From Palaemon carinicauda (taxonomy: Eukaryota > Arthropoda > Malacostraca > Decapoda > Palaemonidae): a DNA stretch of 64,000 bases. The translations under genes were made by a program, and so were the position numbers. Position 1 is the stretch's first letter. Every line of letters begins with the position of its first letter. A model generated the notes under the pieces. That model was not told where the DNA came from. It was given only the letters and a program-made list of their open reading frames with translations, and ran no database searches. Of this stretch, positions 20,030-30,271 are shown one piece after another. The stretch covers positions 75,815,797 through 75,879,796 of the forward strand of contig NC_090751.1 of assembly GCF_036898095.1 (NCBI RefSeq), in the 5' to 3' direction.

Positions 20030-20497
20030 GTTTTTAATGGATGGGGGTAAGAGAGATTGAGGTCTCTCTCTTTTCCTATTGACAAGTGGTGATTTGTTAG
20101 GTTTTGGTGTTTTCCCCACTACAGGTGCACCTGATAACTGTTTTATGTGGAGCGTCCATCAAATCAGGCAAAGATATAGCCTGAGAGAGGTTATTATTAT
20201 CCTTTGTAGTGGGGGACAAAGGTTTACTAGAGGTGAGCGAAGCCTTAGGTGATATTCTTGCCCTATCCTCTAGTCTCAAAATTTCTTTTTGGGGAATAGG
20301 GGCAGTAATAGGTGGGTTGGATGTCTCCTACCTCTTTTTTCCTCCAGATTTCAATACCTTTGCCTAACTTGCTGACCTACTCGAGTCTCTTGGCATGCCC
20401 CACACTTATGTGTCCAATACTGGATTTATTGATACGAGCCTCTTCCAACTTATATTGCTGGCAGCTCCTATCAGTAGATTTATGATTCAAATTGCAG
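20030..20497 (-). pseudogene. I-type LINE ORF1 fragment
   Basis: On the minus strand this begins in the last zinc-knuckle region of ORF1 (CAATTTGAATCATAAATCTAC near 20495, compared with 56790 in copy 2), runs through a diverged linker, and ends with NNNLSQAISLPDLM, matching TNLSQAMSLPDLMEV of copy 2. Stops and frame breaks are present (for example after GENTKT). It continues beyond DIRS B1 at 16717. Its 5' side is cut by DIRS B2 at 20498. Confidence 0.8.
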
Positions 20498-20700
20498 TTG
20501 TTCCGTAACCGAAATACAAACCACGCTATCTACATTGGGTTTACTTTCTGCGTAGCTGAAATTGACGAGCCAATAGATTTTAACGAGGGTTAACTACCCC
20601 CGCGCTAGTTAGTGGGGGTAGGGGAAGGGGTAGCTTGCTACCCCTCCCCCCACACACCGGTGATTTGCTTCACTTCACTTTTGGCTCGGACGATGTGTAG
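20498..20700 (+). repeat. DIRS B2 left inverted terminal repeat
   Basis: Matches the B1 left repeat and is inverted at 28215-28370. Confidence 0.85.
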
Positions 20701-20797
20701 ACGTGTCTGTCTATCGTCCTCGTTATTGACAGCCTTAATCTTTTCTTTGCTTTTCCTCAGCTGTGTTTGAAGTTGGCCTCGCCCTTTGGTATTCATC

Positions 20798-21001
20798 ATG
20801 CGCAAGTGCCCTGGGATCGCCGGCCGCCCTTGCGGTACCTTCATGTCGGCGGTGGATACCGATCCTCACACCCTTTGCCCGCAGTGTCGAGGCCGACGGT
20901 GTGATAGGGAAAATACATGTAGTGAGTGTAGGGAGTGGTCTGCCTCCCAGTGGGAGAGGTTTGCCCTCCGGCGTAAGAAGAAGTACAAGGGGTTGCCTTG
21001 A
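20798..21001 (+). pseudogene. DIRS B2 gag N-terminus with Cys-rich module
   Basis: From the ATG at 20798 the frame gives about 67 residues. It begins MRKCPG and contains a compact Cys/His pattern: a Cys in RPCGTF, DPHTLCPQC, a further Cys in RGRRC, and CSECREW, then a basic RRKKKYKG tail. The spacing suggests a small zinc-binding fold. The same pattern occurs in DIRS C at 63365-63520 (DPHTFCSRC, ending EC..W). The next frame (20998) continues with a Ser/Pro-rich gag segment, so a frameshift probably occurred near 20995. I assign gag from position directly after the 5' UTR; nucleic-acid binding is an inference. Confidence 0.65.
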
Positions 21002-21804
21002 AGGAGGAAGGCTCTCGGGACTCTTCTTCCGCCGCCCAAACCTCCTCCGAAGCTCCCCCTCATCCTGCTTCTAGTGAGAGGCCGCCGAGTGGGAGCGCAG
21101 GCCCTTGTTCTGTTTCCCGACCTCGGTGTGCGGGAGAGGGTGTCGCCTCCCATAGCGGGGCGGCTCCCCCTCTTCCTCCGGGGGAGGATTTTGATAATGT
21201 TGATCCTGTGTCTAATGATGATCTTTTTCAGCTTTGGGCTTCCTTGGGGCTTAAGGGCCTGCCCTCCAAGGAAGCCCTGTTTGACCTTATTCAGTTGGGG
21301 GCCGCTTTCAAGCAGTCGCCGGTGATAGCGGAGGTAGATCCTTTGTCTATTGTCGACGTCGTGGTAGCAGAGGCTTCCGACGGGTCTGGTCAAACCTCTG
21401 CGGTTCCTGATGTTGATGACGTTGCTGAAGGCTCTCCTCCCCCTGCCGTACATCCTTTGAAGGGGGAAGGGGGTCCCACGGTCTCTCCTGCGGCTAAGTC
21501 TCCCCCTCGGGGGAGCGCTCTGACTGAGACTCCTCTTCGGAGGACTGATGATCCCGACGACCTCCCTCGTGGCCGCCTTCGCCGTAAGGCTCATCGTCCA
21601 CTTCTCCGCAAGGGCCTCCCGTCTCCCTATAAGGGTGTCAAGAGGCGCCTTTACGAGTCTTCTCCTCCTCCGTCCTCCGATGGGGACTCCTCGCCGGGAG
21701 CAGACTGTAGCAGCCGCGTCCTTAGATCTCTCCGGGGATCGTTCACGTTCTCCCACGCCTTCCAGACCTTCCACTTCCTGTGCAGATGGCCAGCAGTCTT
21801 TTGA
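20998..21804 (+). pseudogene. DIRS B2 gag, Ser/Pro-rich segment
   Basis: A 268-residue open stretch rich in Ser, Pro, Ala and Arg. It includes a short acidic/hydrophobic block (GEDFDNVDPVSNDDLFQLWASL near 21190; ALFDLIQLGAAF near 21280) that could be helical, surrounded by low-complexity sequence such as RRKAHRPLLRKGLPSPYKG. No known domain recognised. Frames shift near both ends. It is the likely continuation of gag from the Cys-rich module and leads into the Arg-Ser-Pro repeats. B1 keeps only scattered parts of this. Confidence 0.5.
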
Positions 21805-21899
21805 TCTCGTCAGCCGACGGGCACTGGTCCCTTCGGGGCAAAGGGATTTCGCCCACGGTGTGGGTGCTTCCCTTGCGCGTTAGGGTTCCCCTGCGCGCG

Positions 21900-22900
21900 T
21901 TCATGCGTAGTAGCGCGCCAGCGCTCTCCTGTTCGCCAGTGCTCTCCTGATGGTCAACGCCCCACTGCTCGCCAGCGCTCTCCTGATGGTCAACGCCCCA
22001 CTGCTCGCCAGCGCTTTCCTGTGAACAACGAACATCCTCCTGTTCCTGTTGCGCGCCAACAGTCTCCTGAGCGCACTAGATCTCCTGCTCGTCAGCACGC
22101 ACCTGCTCATCCGGTTCCTGACATGCGCCCACGCTCGCCCACGCACCCTAGAACTCCGGTTCGGGACATGGGTAAGGACTCGACTCCTCCTCGCCCTCGC
22201 GATCCTGCTCGTCAGCTTTTTCCTGCGCAGCAACGCGCACGATCTCCTTCGCGTACATCCAGAGTTCTTGCACGCCCACGCGCCTCCTCTTCCCGAGCCC
22301 GTTCGTGAGCGTTAGCCTTTGCGCGTCGCGCCGATAGCTCCTGCACAGTCTTCTACACGTCGTCTTCCTGCTCGCCAGCGATCTTCAGCGTGCCAGCGAT
22401 CTCCGACGCGTCAACGTTCTCCTGCTTGTCAGCGATTTCCTGCGCGTCAACGGTCTCCAGCGCGTCAGTGCTCCCCTGAGCACCGGTGATCTCCAGACTG
22501 CCCTCGTGATCCATCGCCTGCACGCAAGCGCTCTCCTACGCCTCAGAGCCCAGCGGATCTGGAGAGACATAGGTCTCCTGCGATCAGCTCGCCCACACGC
22601 GGTCGCTCGCCTGCGCGTTCTACTCGCCAACGCGCCATCGCTCGCCTGCGCGTTCTATGCGCCAGCGTTTGCCAACGAGCCATCGATGGCCGACTCGCCA
22701 TCGCTCGCCCACGCGTCACAGGTCTCCAGGACACCATCGTTCCCCTGCTCGGTCCCCTGGCCCTCAGCGGTCTCCTGAGCGCTCTCGTTCGCCCACGGGC
22801 CAGCGCGTTCACTCGCCAACGCGCCCATTCGCCCGCTCGCGATCGCTCCCGCGCTCGTTTGTCTCTGCGCGATTGCTCGCCCGCGCTCCAACAGCCCCTC
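21900..22900 (+). repeat. Arg-Ser-Pro coding repeat array in gag
   Basis: Imperfect short repeats built on CGCCAGCGCTCTCCTG. In different frames they read RQ(R/Q)SPxR, for example ARQQSPERTRSPARQH and QRSPERSRSPTGQR. Several overlapping frames on both strands are open because stops are rare, so they should not be called as separate genes. Confidence 0.75.
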
Positions 22901-24676
22901 GCACGCGACTCTTTTGTAACTCCCCTGCGCGAGCGTCAGCATGACCCCCGTTCGCGTCGGGTTCCGCAGCTTGCGGCAGCAGCAGGGACGCGTGTCGCCA
23001 GGACGCACTCGGGATCGCCTCCGCCTAAGCGCAGGGCTCTTTTGCAGGACAAGGAAGGACTATTGGAGAGGTCAAGGCAACTTTCTTCCCCTTCTTTTTT
23101 GCAGGCAGGTCCAGTGGTGTCCACTCCGAAGGATCGCCCGATCCCCTTCCCTCCAGTAGGAATTTCGGACTGTGTGTCCGTCTCGGCAGTCTTGGTTTGG
23201 TCTTCTGATGCAGGGGTTAGTGAAGACTATGAAGCCGGCACTCGCCGATCTAGGACACAAGCCAATGATGGTCTTGCCCCGCTGAAGAGAAGGAGAGGAG
23301 TGGACTTCGTGGTGACTTCTCCCAGGTAGAAGTTGGTTCCTAAGAGGTCCGTCAGGAAGGCTCTGTCCCCTTCACAGTTGTTTTCTCCTTCTCCTGTAGA
23401 CGAGGCCTTTCCGTCCTCAGGAGAGTCCAGCAAGGCAGCGGTCTCCCCCTCGGCACCAAGGGGGGAGTCACCTCCTCGTGGAGGAGAATCGTCTCGCGTG
23501 GAAGGTGCCTACCAGACCTCTTTGCTGGAGTCTTGTATCCCCCCCAGGAGGGAACCCAAGGACTCCAAGACGATTCCGAAGTCTTCTTCACGAATTCGTC
23601 AGGAACCAGCCAGACCCCGGGAGAACGTCCACGTGTCTCCCCAGGAAGAGCTTCTGGGGACAGGAGACTTAGCTGCCAGTCCGCAGGGAGGAAAGCAGCA
23701 GGAGTCTGAGCATGTTTTCTGGCAGGTCTTGGGCCTGATGAGACAGCTCAACGGGTTCATGGACCCTGTGATCGCCCCGCGTGAAGGCAAGGACACGGTC
23801 CTGGACCAGGTCTATGGAACTCAGAAGACCCCAAAGGCCAGCGGGGCTCTACCCTGGTCCCAGGGGGTGAAGAGTGCCAGAGCCAGGGCCAACACTCAGC
23901 TTACAGTACTTGCCTCCTCCAGTCGTTCCTCTGCCGGGAACAAACTCATCCCACCTCTTGTCTCCAGCAGAGGAGGTATTTTGAGATCATGGGGGAGTCT
24001 AGCCTCACTCTTCCCCTCCACCATTCGGTGGAAGAGCTTACTAGGGGAGTTCCTCTTGAGATGCTCTCCGCCCGGCAGGTGACGTTCTCGGCGTCGGAGA
24101 TCCTGAGCCACAAGAAGGTCGCGAAGTGTGCCATGCAGGCCACTTCGTGGCTGGATGTCTGGCTAGGTTCTCTGGGCATCCTATTGCGCTCCGAGGATCT
24201 GTCTAAGGAGAGCAATAGGAAGGCCCTGGAGACCTTCCTCCTCTCGGGCACTCGCTCCATCGAGTTCCTGGCACATCAGGTTACCAACCTGTGGGCCAAC
24301 TCGGTGCTGAAGCGTCATGATGCGGTGACCGAGAAGATCCATCCGAAGGTCCCCGCCGTGGATGTCTGCAGACTCAGACACTCCTCCCTCCTTGGGGGAA
24401 ATTTGTTTGAGCCCCCAAGATATGGAACGAACAGCTGAGAGGTGGAGGAAGTCTAGCCAGGAATCCCTCCTCCAAAGGGCCCTTGCATCTCGGCCCTACA
24501 AGCCTCCAACTCCGCAGCAACACCAGCAGCTGCCTCGCAAGACACCGAAGCAGGCGCCGGCAGCTAAGAAAGTGGTGTCTAAGCCCCAGCCCTTTCCTGC
24601 CAAGGACAAGAGGGGCGATAAGTCCTCCAGGGGAGGCAAGACTCCTAGAGGAAGCGGCCGCAGCCGCAAACGCTAG
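22859..24676 (+). pseudogene. DIRS B2 gag C-terminal region
   Basis: Frames 22859-23329, 23333-24082, 23989-24438 and 24362-24676 overlap and together give the rest of gag. Readable parts are EHVFWQVLGLMRQLNGFMDP, a helical block LSARQVTFSASEILSHKKVA, SWLDVWLGSLGILLRSEDLS, and SIEFLAHQVTNLWANSVLKR. The end is a basic tail with KPQPFPAKDKRGDKSSRGG and RGSGRSRKR, suited to nucleic-acid binding. The RT frame overlaps this tail. At least three frame breaks. Identification as gag rests on position before RT and the basic tail, since DIRS gag proteins are poorly conserved. Confidence 0.6.
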
Positions 24677-24689
24677 GAGTGGTATTCCC

Positions 24690-25905
24690 CCCGCGTGTCC
24701 ACCTGTGGGGGGATGCCTTCAAAGTTGCGTGCACAGGTGGCAGCAACATGGGGCCGATGCTTGGATAGTCTCCGTGATCGGCCAAGGGTATCGCGTACCA
24801 TTCACGACATCTCAACCTCCCCTGACAGCGAATCCAGTGTCGTTGAGCTCCTATGCCATGGGATCGGCAAAGGGGCTAGCCCTTCGGGCAGAAGTCGAAA
24901 CCATGCTCAAGAAGGATGCTCTTCAGGAGGTCGTGGACGGCTCCCCAGGCTTCTTCAGTCGACTCTTTCTTGTAAAGAAGGCGTCTGGAGGCTGGAGACC
25001 TGTCATCGACCTCTCAGCTCTGAACAAGTTTGTCAAGCAAACTCCATTCAGCATGGAGACAGCGTGCACGGTCAGACTTGCGGTGAGACCTCAAGACTTC
25101 ATGTGCACACTGGATCTGAAGGACGCGTACTTCCAGATCCCAATCCATCCGTCTTCCAGGAAGTACTTGAGATTCAGCCTAGACAGCAAGACCTACCAGT
25201 TCAAGGTGCTGTGCTTCGGTCTCTCCACAGCACCTCAGGTGTTCACCAGAGTGTTTACCCTGATTTCGTCTTGGGCGCACAGGAACGGCATCCGTCTCCT
25301 CCGATATCTGGACGACTGGCTGATCCTAGCAGACTCGGAGTCGACCCTTCTTCGACACCGAGACAGGCTTCTGGGACTTTGCCAAGATCTGGGGATCTTG
25401 GTAAATCTCGAGAAGTCCTCTCTGCAGCCGTCCCAACGACTGGTTTATCTAGGCATGTTGTTAGACACCAATCTCCACAAAGCCTTTCCATCAGACGACA
25501 GGATAGCAAGGCTGAGGAGGGTGGCGGAACCCTTCCTCAGGCGGGAAGAGCTTCCTGCCCAATCGTGGTTGCGTCTCTTAGGTCACCTGGCCTCCCTGGC
25601 TCGTCTGGTTCCAAACGGCCGTCTCAGGATGAGATCCCTGCAGTGGTGGCTCAAGTCCCGGTTGAATCAAGGATCCGATTCCCCGGACTTTCTGGTCCTG
25701 ATAGGACCCTCGGAGCAGGCGGAACTGCGGTGGTGGCTGCTCTACGAGAACCTGCGAAAGGGAGTGGATCTTCTCGTCCTCCCCCCGGAATTGACACTGT
25801 TTTTGGACGCGGCAAAAGAAGGGTGGGGGGCTCACATTCTGAACCAGAAGGACCTCAGGCCTTTGGTCAGAATTAGGAAAGTGCCCGCACATCAACCTGC
25901 TAGAA
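24690..25905 (+). pseudogene. DIRS B2 reverse transcriptase and start of RNase H
   Basis: Within the open frame 24483-26357 the DIRS RT begins near 24690 (GGCLQSCVHRWQQHGADAW, then GYRVPF). Palm motifs are complete: motif A in TLDLKDAYFQIPIHP (near 25110), motif B in VLCFGLSTAPQVFTR (near 25210), and catalytic motif C in LLRYLDDWLILA (near 25300). Thumb-like sequence with QRLVYLGMLLD follows. RNase H begins with LFLDAAKEGWGA near 25800. A frameshift near 25855 breaks the frame inside RNase H, and the protein resumes in the frame of 25906 (INLLEMKAVFLAL). The RT part itself looks intact. In a working DIRS element this enzyme copies the RNA in complex with gag. Confidence 0.88.
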
Positions 25906-26500
25906 ATGAAGGCCGTATTCCTGGCTCTTCAACAGTTCCAACGGACCCTGGCGGGTCACTCCGTGGTGGTGATGAGCGACAACACAACGGTAGTGGCTTA
26001 TATCAACAAGCAGGGAGGTACTCTTTTGCATCAGCTATCCCATCTTGCAGTAGAGATTCTGAGGTGGACCGAAGTCCACTCGATAACACTATCAGCTCGC
26101 TTCATTCCTGGCAAGAGGAATGTGCTCGCCGACAGTCTGAGCCGGGCTTCGCAGATAGTGAGTACCGAGTGGTCTTTGGATCCTCAGATAGCCAACAAAG
26201 TCCTGACTTTGTGGGGTTCCCCTACGGTGGATCTGTTCGCGACAGCTTTGAATTTCAAACTGCTCCCCAGTCCCGGACCCCAAGGCACTCTGGCAAGATG
26301 CTTTCCAACAACGGTGGGACAACATCGACGTGTACGCCTTTCCACCGTTCTGTCTGATGAGAAGGGTGCTCAACAGGACCAGACTATCGGTCAACTTGTC
26401 GATGTCTCTGATAGCTCCGCTATGGCATCACGCGGAATGGTTCCCGGACCTTCTGCAGCTCCTGACGGAGCTCCCGAGAGAGCTTCCCCCATGACACGAG
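25906..26500 (+). pseudogene. DIRS B2 RNase H and DLFAT linker
   Basis: Continuation of Pol: MKAVFLALQQF, VVMSDNTTVVAYINKQGG (acidic residue of RNase H), FIPGKRNVLADSLSR, and TVDLFATALNFKLLP. A frameshift near 26262 moves the expected SPVPDPKALWQDAF and DVYAFPPFCLMRR to another frame, and an in-frame TGA occurs near 26494. Same block order as A1 at 1170-1700. Confidence 0.82.
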
Positions 26501-26559
26501 CTACTCAGACAGCCACATTGCAACATCTTCCACAAAGCCGTAGCCTCGCTTCGGCTTCA

Positions 26560-27596
26560 CGCCTGGAGACTGTCCAGCGTCTCCTCACGGAGAGAGGCTT
26601 TTCGCAACAGGTTGCAGAGAGAATGTCTCGGCACCTGCGAAAGTCCTCTGAGGGAGTCTACCAGGCGAAGTGGAGAGTCTTCTGTGGTTGTGGTTGGTGT
26701 TGTTGGAGGGGTAGCTCTCCACTCAATGCCACTATTCCAGCAATAGCGGAGTTTCTCGTTTATTTGCGGGAGGAAATGCGCCTTTCGGTCTCAGCGGTGA
26801 AAAGCTATCGCTCAGCCTTGAGCTTGGCTTTTAGGCTGAAAGGAGTGGACATTTCTTCCTCGCTGGAACTCTCTCTACTCATACGTAGCTCTGAGCTTAC
26901 CTGCCCTCAGTCGGAAGTGAGACCTCCTCCATGGAACGTGGTTTGTGTTTTCAGGGCTCTTAAGAGACCTCCCTTCGAACCATTACGCCAGGCCTCTGAT
27001 CGCCACCTGTCTTGGAAGACGGCTTTCCTGCTCGCATTGGTCTCTGCCTAACGAGTTAGTGAACTTCATGGTCTCTCGTACGGCGTCGCCCATTCAAGGG
27101 GATGGGGGGAGGTAACGTTCAGATTCGTCCCTGAGTTTGTTGCCAAGACTCAGAACCCTGGAGTGCCGGACCCGCGGTTCGACTCTTTCAGGGTCACGAG
27201 TCTCGTTCTGTAACAAGCGACCCAGACCAGCTGCTATTATGCCCAGTGAGGAGTCTGAGGTGTTACTTGAAGAGAACAGCTGCAGTTTGTCCTCAGGTGC
27301 CAGCATTGTTTGTTAGCACAGGCAGGACGAAGAGGAGGGTCTCCAAGAACACCATCTCGGCTTGGATTCGAAGGGTTATCCATCACACCTTGAATTCGGA
27401 CCCTCCTCTGTCACGTCGCCCTAGGGCACATGAGAAACTGGCCTTCAAGAGAAACTTCTCTGTGACGCAGGTGCTTCAAGCTGGGGTCTGGAAGCGTCAG
27501 ACAACCTTCACGGCCCACTACCTGCAGGACGTGACCCACAGGAGCCTCGATACTTTTTCTATCGGCCCTGTGGTGGCTGCACAACAGCTGGTCTAA
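26560..27596 (+). pseudogene. DIRS B2 tyrosine recombinase
   Basis: The N-terminal core-binding part is open in the frame of 25906-27051 (RLLTERGFSQQVAERMS, EGVYQAKWRVF, RLSVSAVKSYRSALSLAF). At 27049-27051 a TAA falls where A1 has the Lys just before the box I Arg (SAKRVSEIHA); the next codons still read RVSELHG. The C-terminal part (27246-27596) reads RAHEKLAFKRNFS, so the HxxR motif seen in A1 (HEVR) lacks its Arg, probably through a small in-frame loss. The nucleophile region TFTAHYLQDV keeps the Tyr. Loss of a catalytic Arg plus a stop beside the other means this copy cannot make active recombinase. Confidence 0.85.
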
Positions 27597-28066
27597 CCTC
27601 AGGCTCCTTTATGGACAGGGAGCAGTAGGTGGAGGGTGTTGTTACCCGGTCTTAGTCTGCGTGAATGAAAGAGTATGTCTGGCCCTTACATTTCTTCATT
27701 CTCCCCTCTCTTGGGGAAGCAGCATCCTGATCTCCGCATAGCTGACCTCAACCTCTGCAGGTAAACCATGCTTCTTGCTCCTAGTATTAAGCTTAATACT
27801 GTCGCGTCCTCCATACCCTGACGAGGTGGTATTGGGAACGTCCTATCCTGGATTCCTATCTAAAGGTCTCCAGGTCAACTGCCTAGGACGAGTCACGCTC
27901 TTTCCTCCACACAACTTATGTAGGCCACACGTTCCTTGCGGAGCAAGGAACTAGTGAGGTGCAGGGACTCCTTTTCTCGAGTGCTACTCACTTGGAGTCG
28001 GAGTCCCCGGGTAAAGCCAAAGTCAGTAAAGCTGAGGACTTTCCACCCTTCCTAAGGGGTAAGTCA
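27597..28066 (+). other. DIRS B2 3' non-coding region
   Basis: Closely matches B1 19240-19674. No coding signal. Confidence 0.75.
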
Positions 28067-28167
28067 CCCAATGTAAATAGCGTGGTTTGTATTTCGGTTA
28101 CGGAACAAATGACAAATTCGGAGATAATTTGTATTTTTCCTAACCATACAAACCTTAGCTATTTACA
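28067..28167 (+). repeat. DIRS B2 internal complementary region
   Basis: 28067-28108 complements the left end at 20498; 28109-28167 complements the right end at 28363-28421. Same junction as in B1. Confidence 0.9.
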
Positions 28168-28214
28168 TATATTTGCCCACCAGCCCTGTCCCCCAAGTCA
28201 AGTCCTACCTCTAA

Positions 28215-28421
28215 GTGAAGTGAAGCAAATCACCGGTGTGTGGGGGAGGGGAGGGGTAGCAAGCTACCCCTTCCCCTACCCCCGCTAACTAACGCGGGGG
28301 TAGTTAACCCTCGTTAAAATCTATTGGGTCGTCAATTTTAGCTACGCCGAAAGTAAGCCCAATGTAAATAGCTAAGGTTTGTATGGTTAGGAAAAATACA
28401 AATTATCTCTGAATTTGTCAT
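28215..28421 (+). repeat. DIRS B2 right inverted terminal repeat
   Basis: Inverted match to 20520-20690; the final 59 bases match the ICR. Confidence 0.85.
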
Positions 28422-28947
28422 TTTATACAATTGACGACCTGGAAACTCTAAAGGACCATTCTACTTAAGTTCAAAAACAGTAATTTGGGTGACATGGAGA
28501 ATTTGCAAATCCTCCTGTCACTCATATTCCCATTGAAACCAATTATGCTGTTCTGTATAAATTATTTCAATGTTATGGTCACATCAGGGAAATTAGAATG
28601 AGGCTTGAAGGTGACAAATGGTATTTATGGATATCATTTGATAACCACGATGAAGCATTCAATGCAATCAGTGATATCATGAATATTAAAATCAATAATT
28701 TAAATTTCAAGGGTGCTCTTTGCGCTTGGGTACCTAAGAATCTAGATGTATATAAATCGGCAGATTGGATTGATAAAGATATAGAGGTAGTTGTACTCTC
28801 CCAGAGAAAGCCAAAACCATCAAAGTGACTTGTTGCTCAATCAAAAGGGAGTACTGTACTGGAAATTATTTCAAGATATGTAAATTTCTTCAAAAGAAAG
28901 TAGGCACCATCGCACCAGGATATCTCGGTTTGGAAAGAACAGTTTTC
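28422..28947 (+). pseudogene. I-type LINE ORF1 N-terminal fragment (RRM part)
   Basis: Plus-strand fragment of ORF1 related to copy 2. It starts near TTGACGACCTGGAAACTC and reads through an RRM-like domain: RMRLEGDKWYLWISFDN, then NIKINNLNFKGALCAWVP and NLDVYKSADWIDKD, matching copy 2 residues about 80-150. The open part is 28598-28828 (76 aa); the upstream and downstream parts are in other frames. It is cut on the right by the left terminus of DIRS A2 at 28948 (after the sequence matching APGDISRFGKNSF of copy 2) and on the left by DIRS B2. Confidence 0.82.
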
Positions 28948-29110
28948 AATATTAAACTTAGCCGGTGAATATATATATAGCTTACGTCTCTGACGGTCGA
29001 CAGATTCCAAAAACTCGCGAGCGATCGCCATGAAGGCTGCCGGGTGAGCCCACCAGCGCCGACTATCGGCTAGATACGGCATATACTTCTCAACCAATTC
29101 AGTTCATCTC
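28948..29110 (+). repeat. DIRS A2 left inverted terminal repeat
   Basis: The same left end as at 3975. Its first 35 bases are complemented in the ICRs at 3413-3443 and 50331-50365. Confidence 0.75.
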
Positions 29111-29937
29111 TGTCGGTGGTAGTGACAGCATTGGTTCCGCTCGCGCTTAACCTCAAGTTTCTACTGATTGGTGAAGTACTTGTTCATGGTTATATGGCTT
29201 TCACCGTGTAGGATTATTCTCAAACAATACGATCTTCAAAAGAAATTCTTTTGAAAGGAGAGAATTTTTTTTTTTTTTACCTTGTTTTTTTTTAATCTCT
29301 CTCTGGATTTTCCATAGATAAAAGATGGCCGACCCTTCCCTCAGTGTACGGAAGTGTGTTAAAGGCTTTTAGTAATTATTTTATCACTTTATAAATCATT
29401 GTTGATATTTATAGATTTACCTCTAAATATTTTATATCTATCCTTTATTAGGCCTCTTCGATTCGCTTTCCATTTATACTAAACACCGAGATAAATTTTA
29501 TATTTTTGTTTATAAGCGACCTATGCCTTTTCTTTGTAGGCGGTCCTGACTTGGAAAACGAAGTTAAACAACGTTGAGCCCTATCAACTTTTATATTTGT
29601 TTAGATTGATGAGATGAATATTTTTAGAAAATATTTTAAGAAATTTATTCTTTGAATAGTCTTCGTGCTGTTTTCAAAGATGAACTAACGTTTGGTTTAT
29701 TTATGCTATGCAGTTTGCACTCTATCGTTACGATAGAGAAAGAGAGAATCACGGCTTCACTTTGCAGAAAGAGTAAATCGGTTTTGACGTTTTGTCCATT
29801 CTTCTTACAAAGTGAAGTTTTTTAAATACTAATTTAAAGGAGCATGTTAATTTTCAATTTCTTAGTCCTTTTAGTATTTTCCTTTAGTCAAATAACCTTT
29901 TATTGACGAAGAGTGAATGAGCCATTCTCTTGTGAGT

Positions 29938-29938
<1 letters not shown>

Positions 29939-30001
<63 letters not shown>
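29939..30001. repeat. (GA)n microsatellite
   Basis: Uninterrupted run of about 30 GA units in the DIRS A 5' UTR. Matched by two TC runs in A3 at 61784-61937. Confidence 0.95.
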
Positions 30002-30005
<4 letters not shown>

Positions 30006-30271
30006 CGATCCAATCTTATTCTCGTCCCAAGTCTCTGTACAAGGAGTTTGGGAGTAAGTAACGTTGTTCTTCTCGAATCAGATATTTACTCTCGTCCTAA
30101 GTCTCTGTACGGGGAGAGAGAGAGAGGGAGAGGATAAAACGTTCTAGTTTTTATTCTCATCCCAAGGCACTGTACGGTGAGAGATTGAAAACGTAGTCCT
30201 TAGTGAACTAGTTTTAGTCTCCTCCCAGTCACTGATCTTTTTAACTTTATATATTTCTGTTTTATTCTATA

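Larger units (their letters stand above)
20498..28421 (+). mobile_element. DIRS element B2 (long family B member)
   Basis: Full-length family B element: left end TTGTTCCGTAACCGAAATAC, gag (about 20798-24676), RT and RNase H, YR ending at 27596, ICR 28067-28167, right end 28363-28421. All coding parts are present but interrupted by several frameshifts and stops, so this copy is defective. The left flank is a minus-strand LINE and the right flank a plus-strand LINE, which is not what a simple insertion would give. Confidence 0.88.

Noticed and set aside
20866..21774. 302-aa minus-strand open frame
   Set aside because: Antisense to the gag Ser/Pro-rich region of DIRS B2; Arg-rich low-complexity with no domain.
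22021..22944. Arg-rich proteins on both strands of the B2 gag array
   Set aside because: Low-complexity repeat readings in all frames; only a gag assignment by position is supported.
24695..25876. 393-aa plus-strand frame in the B2 Pol region
   Set aside because: Out-of-frame shadow of the reverse transcriptase, which has clear catalytic motifs in the 24483 frame.
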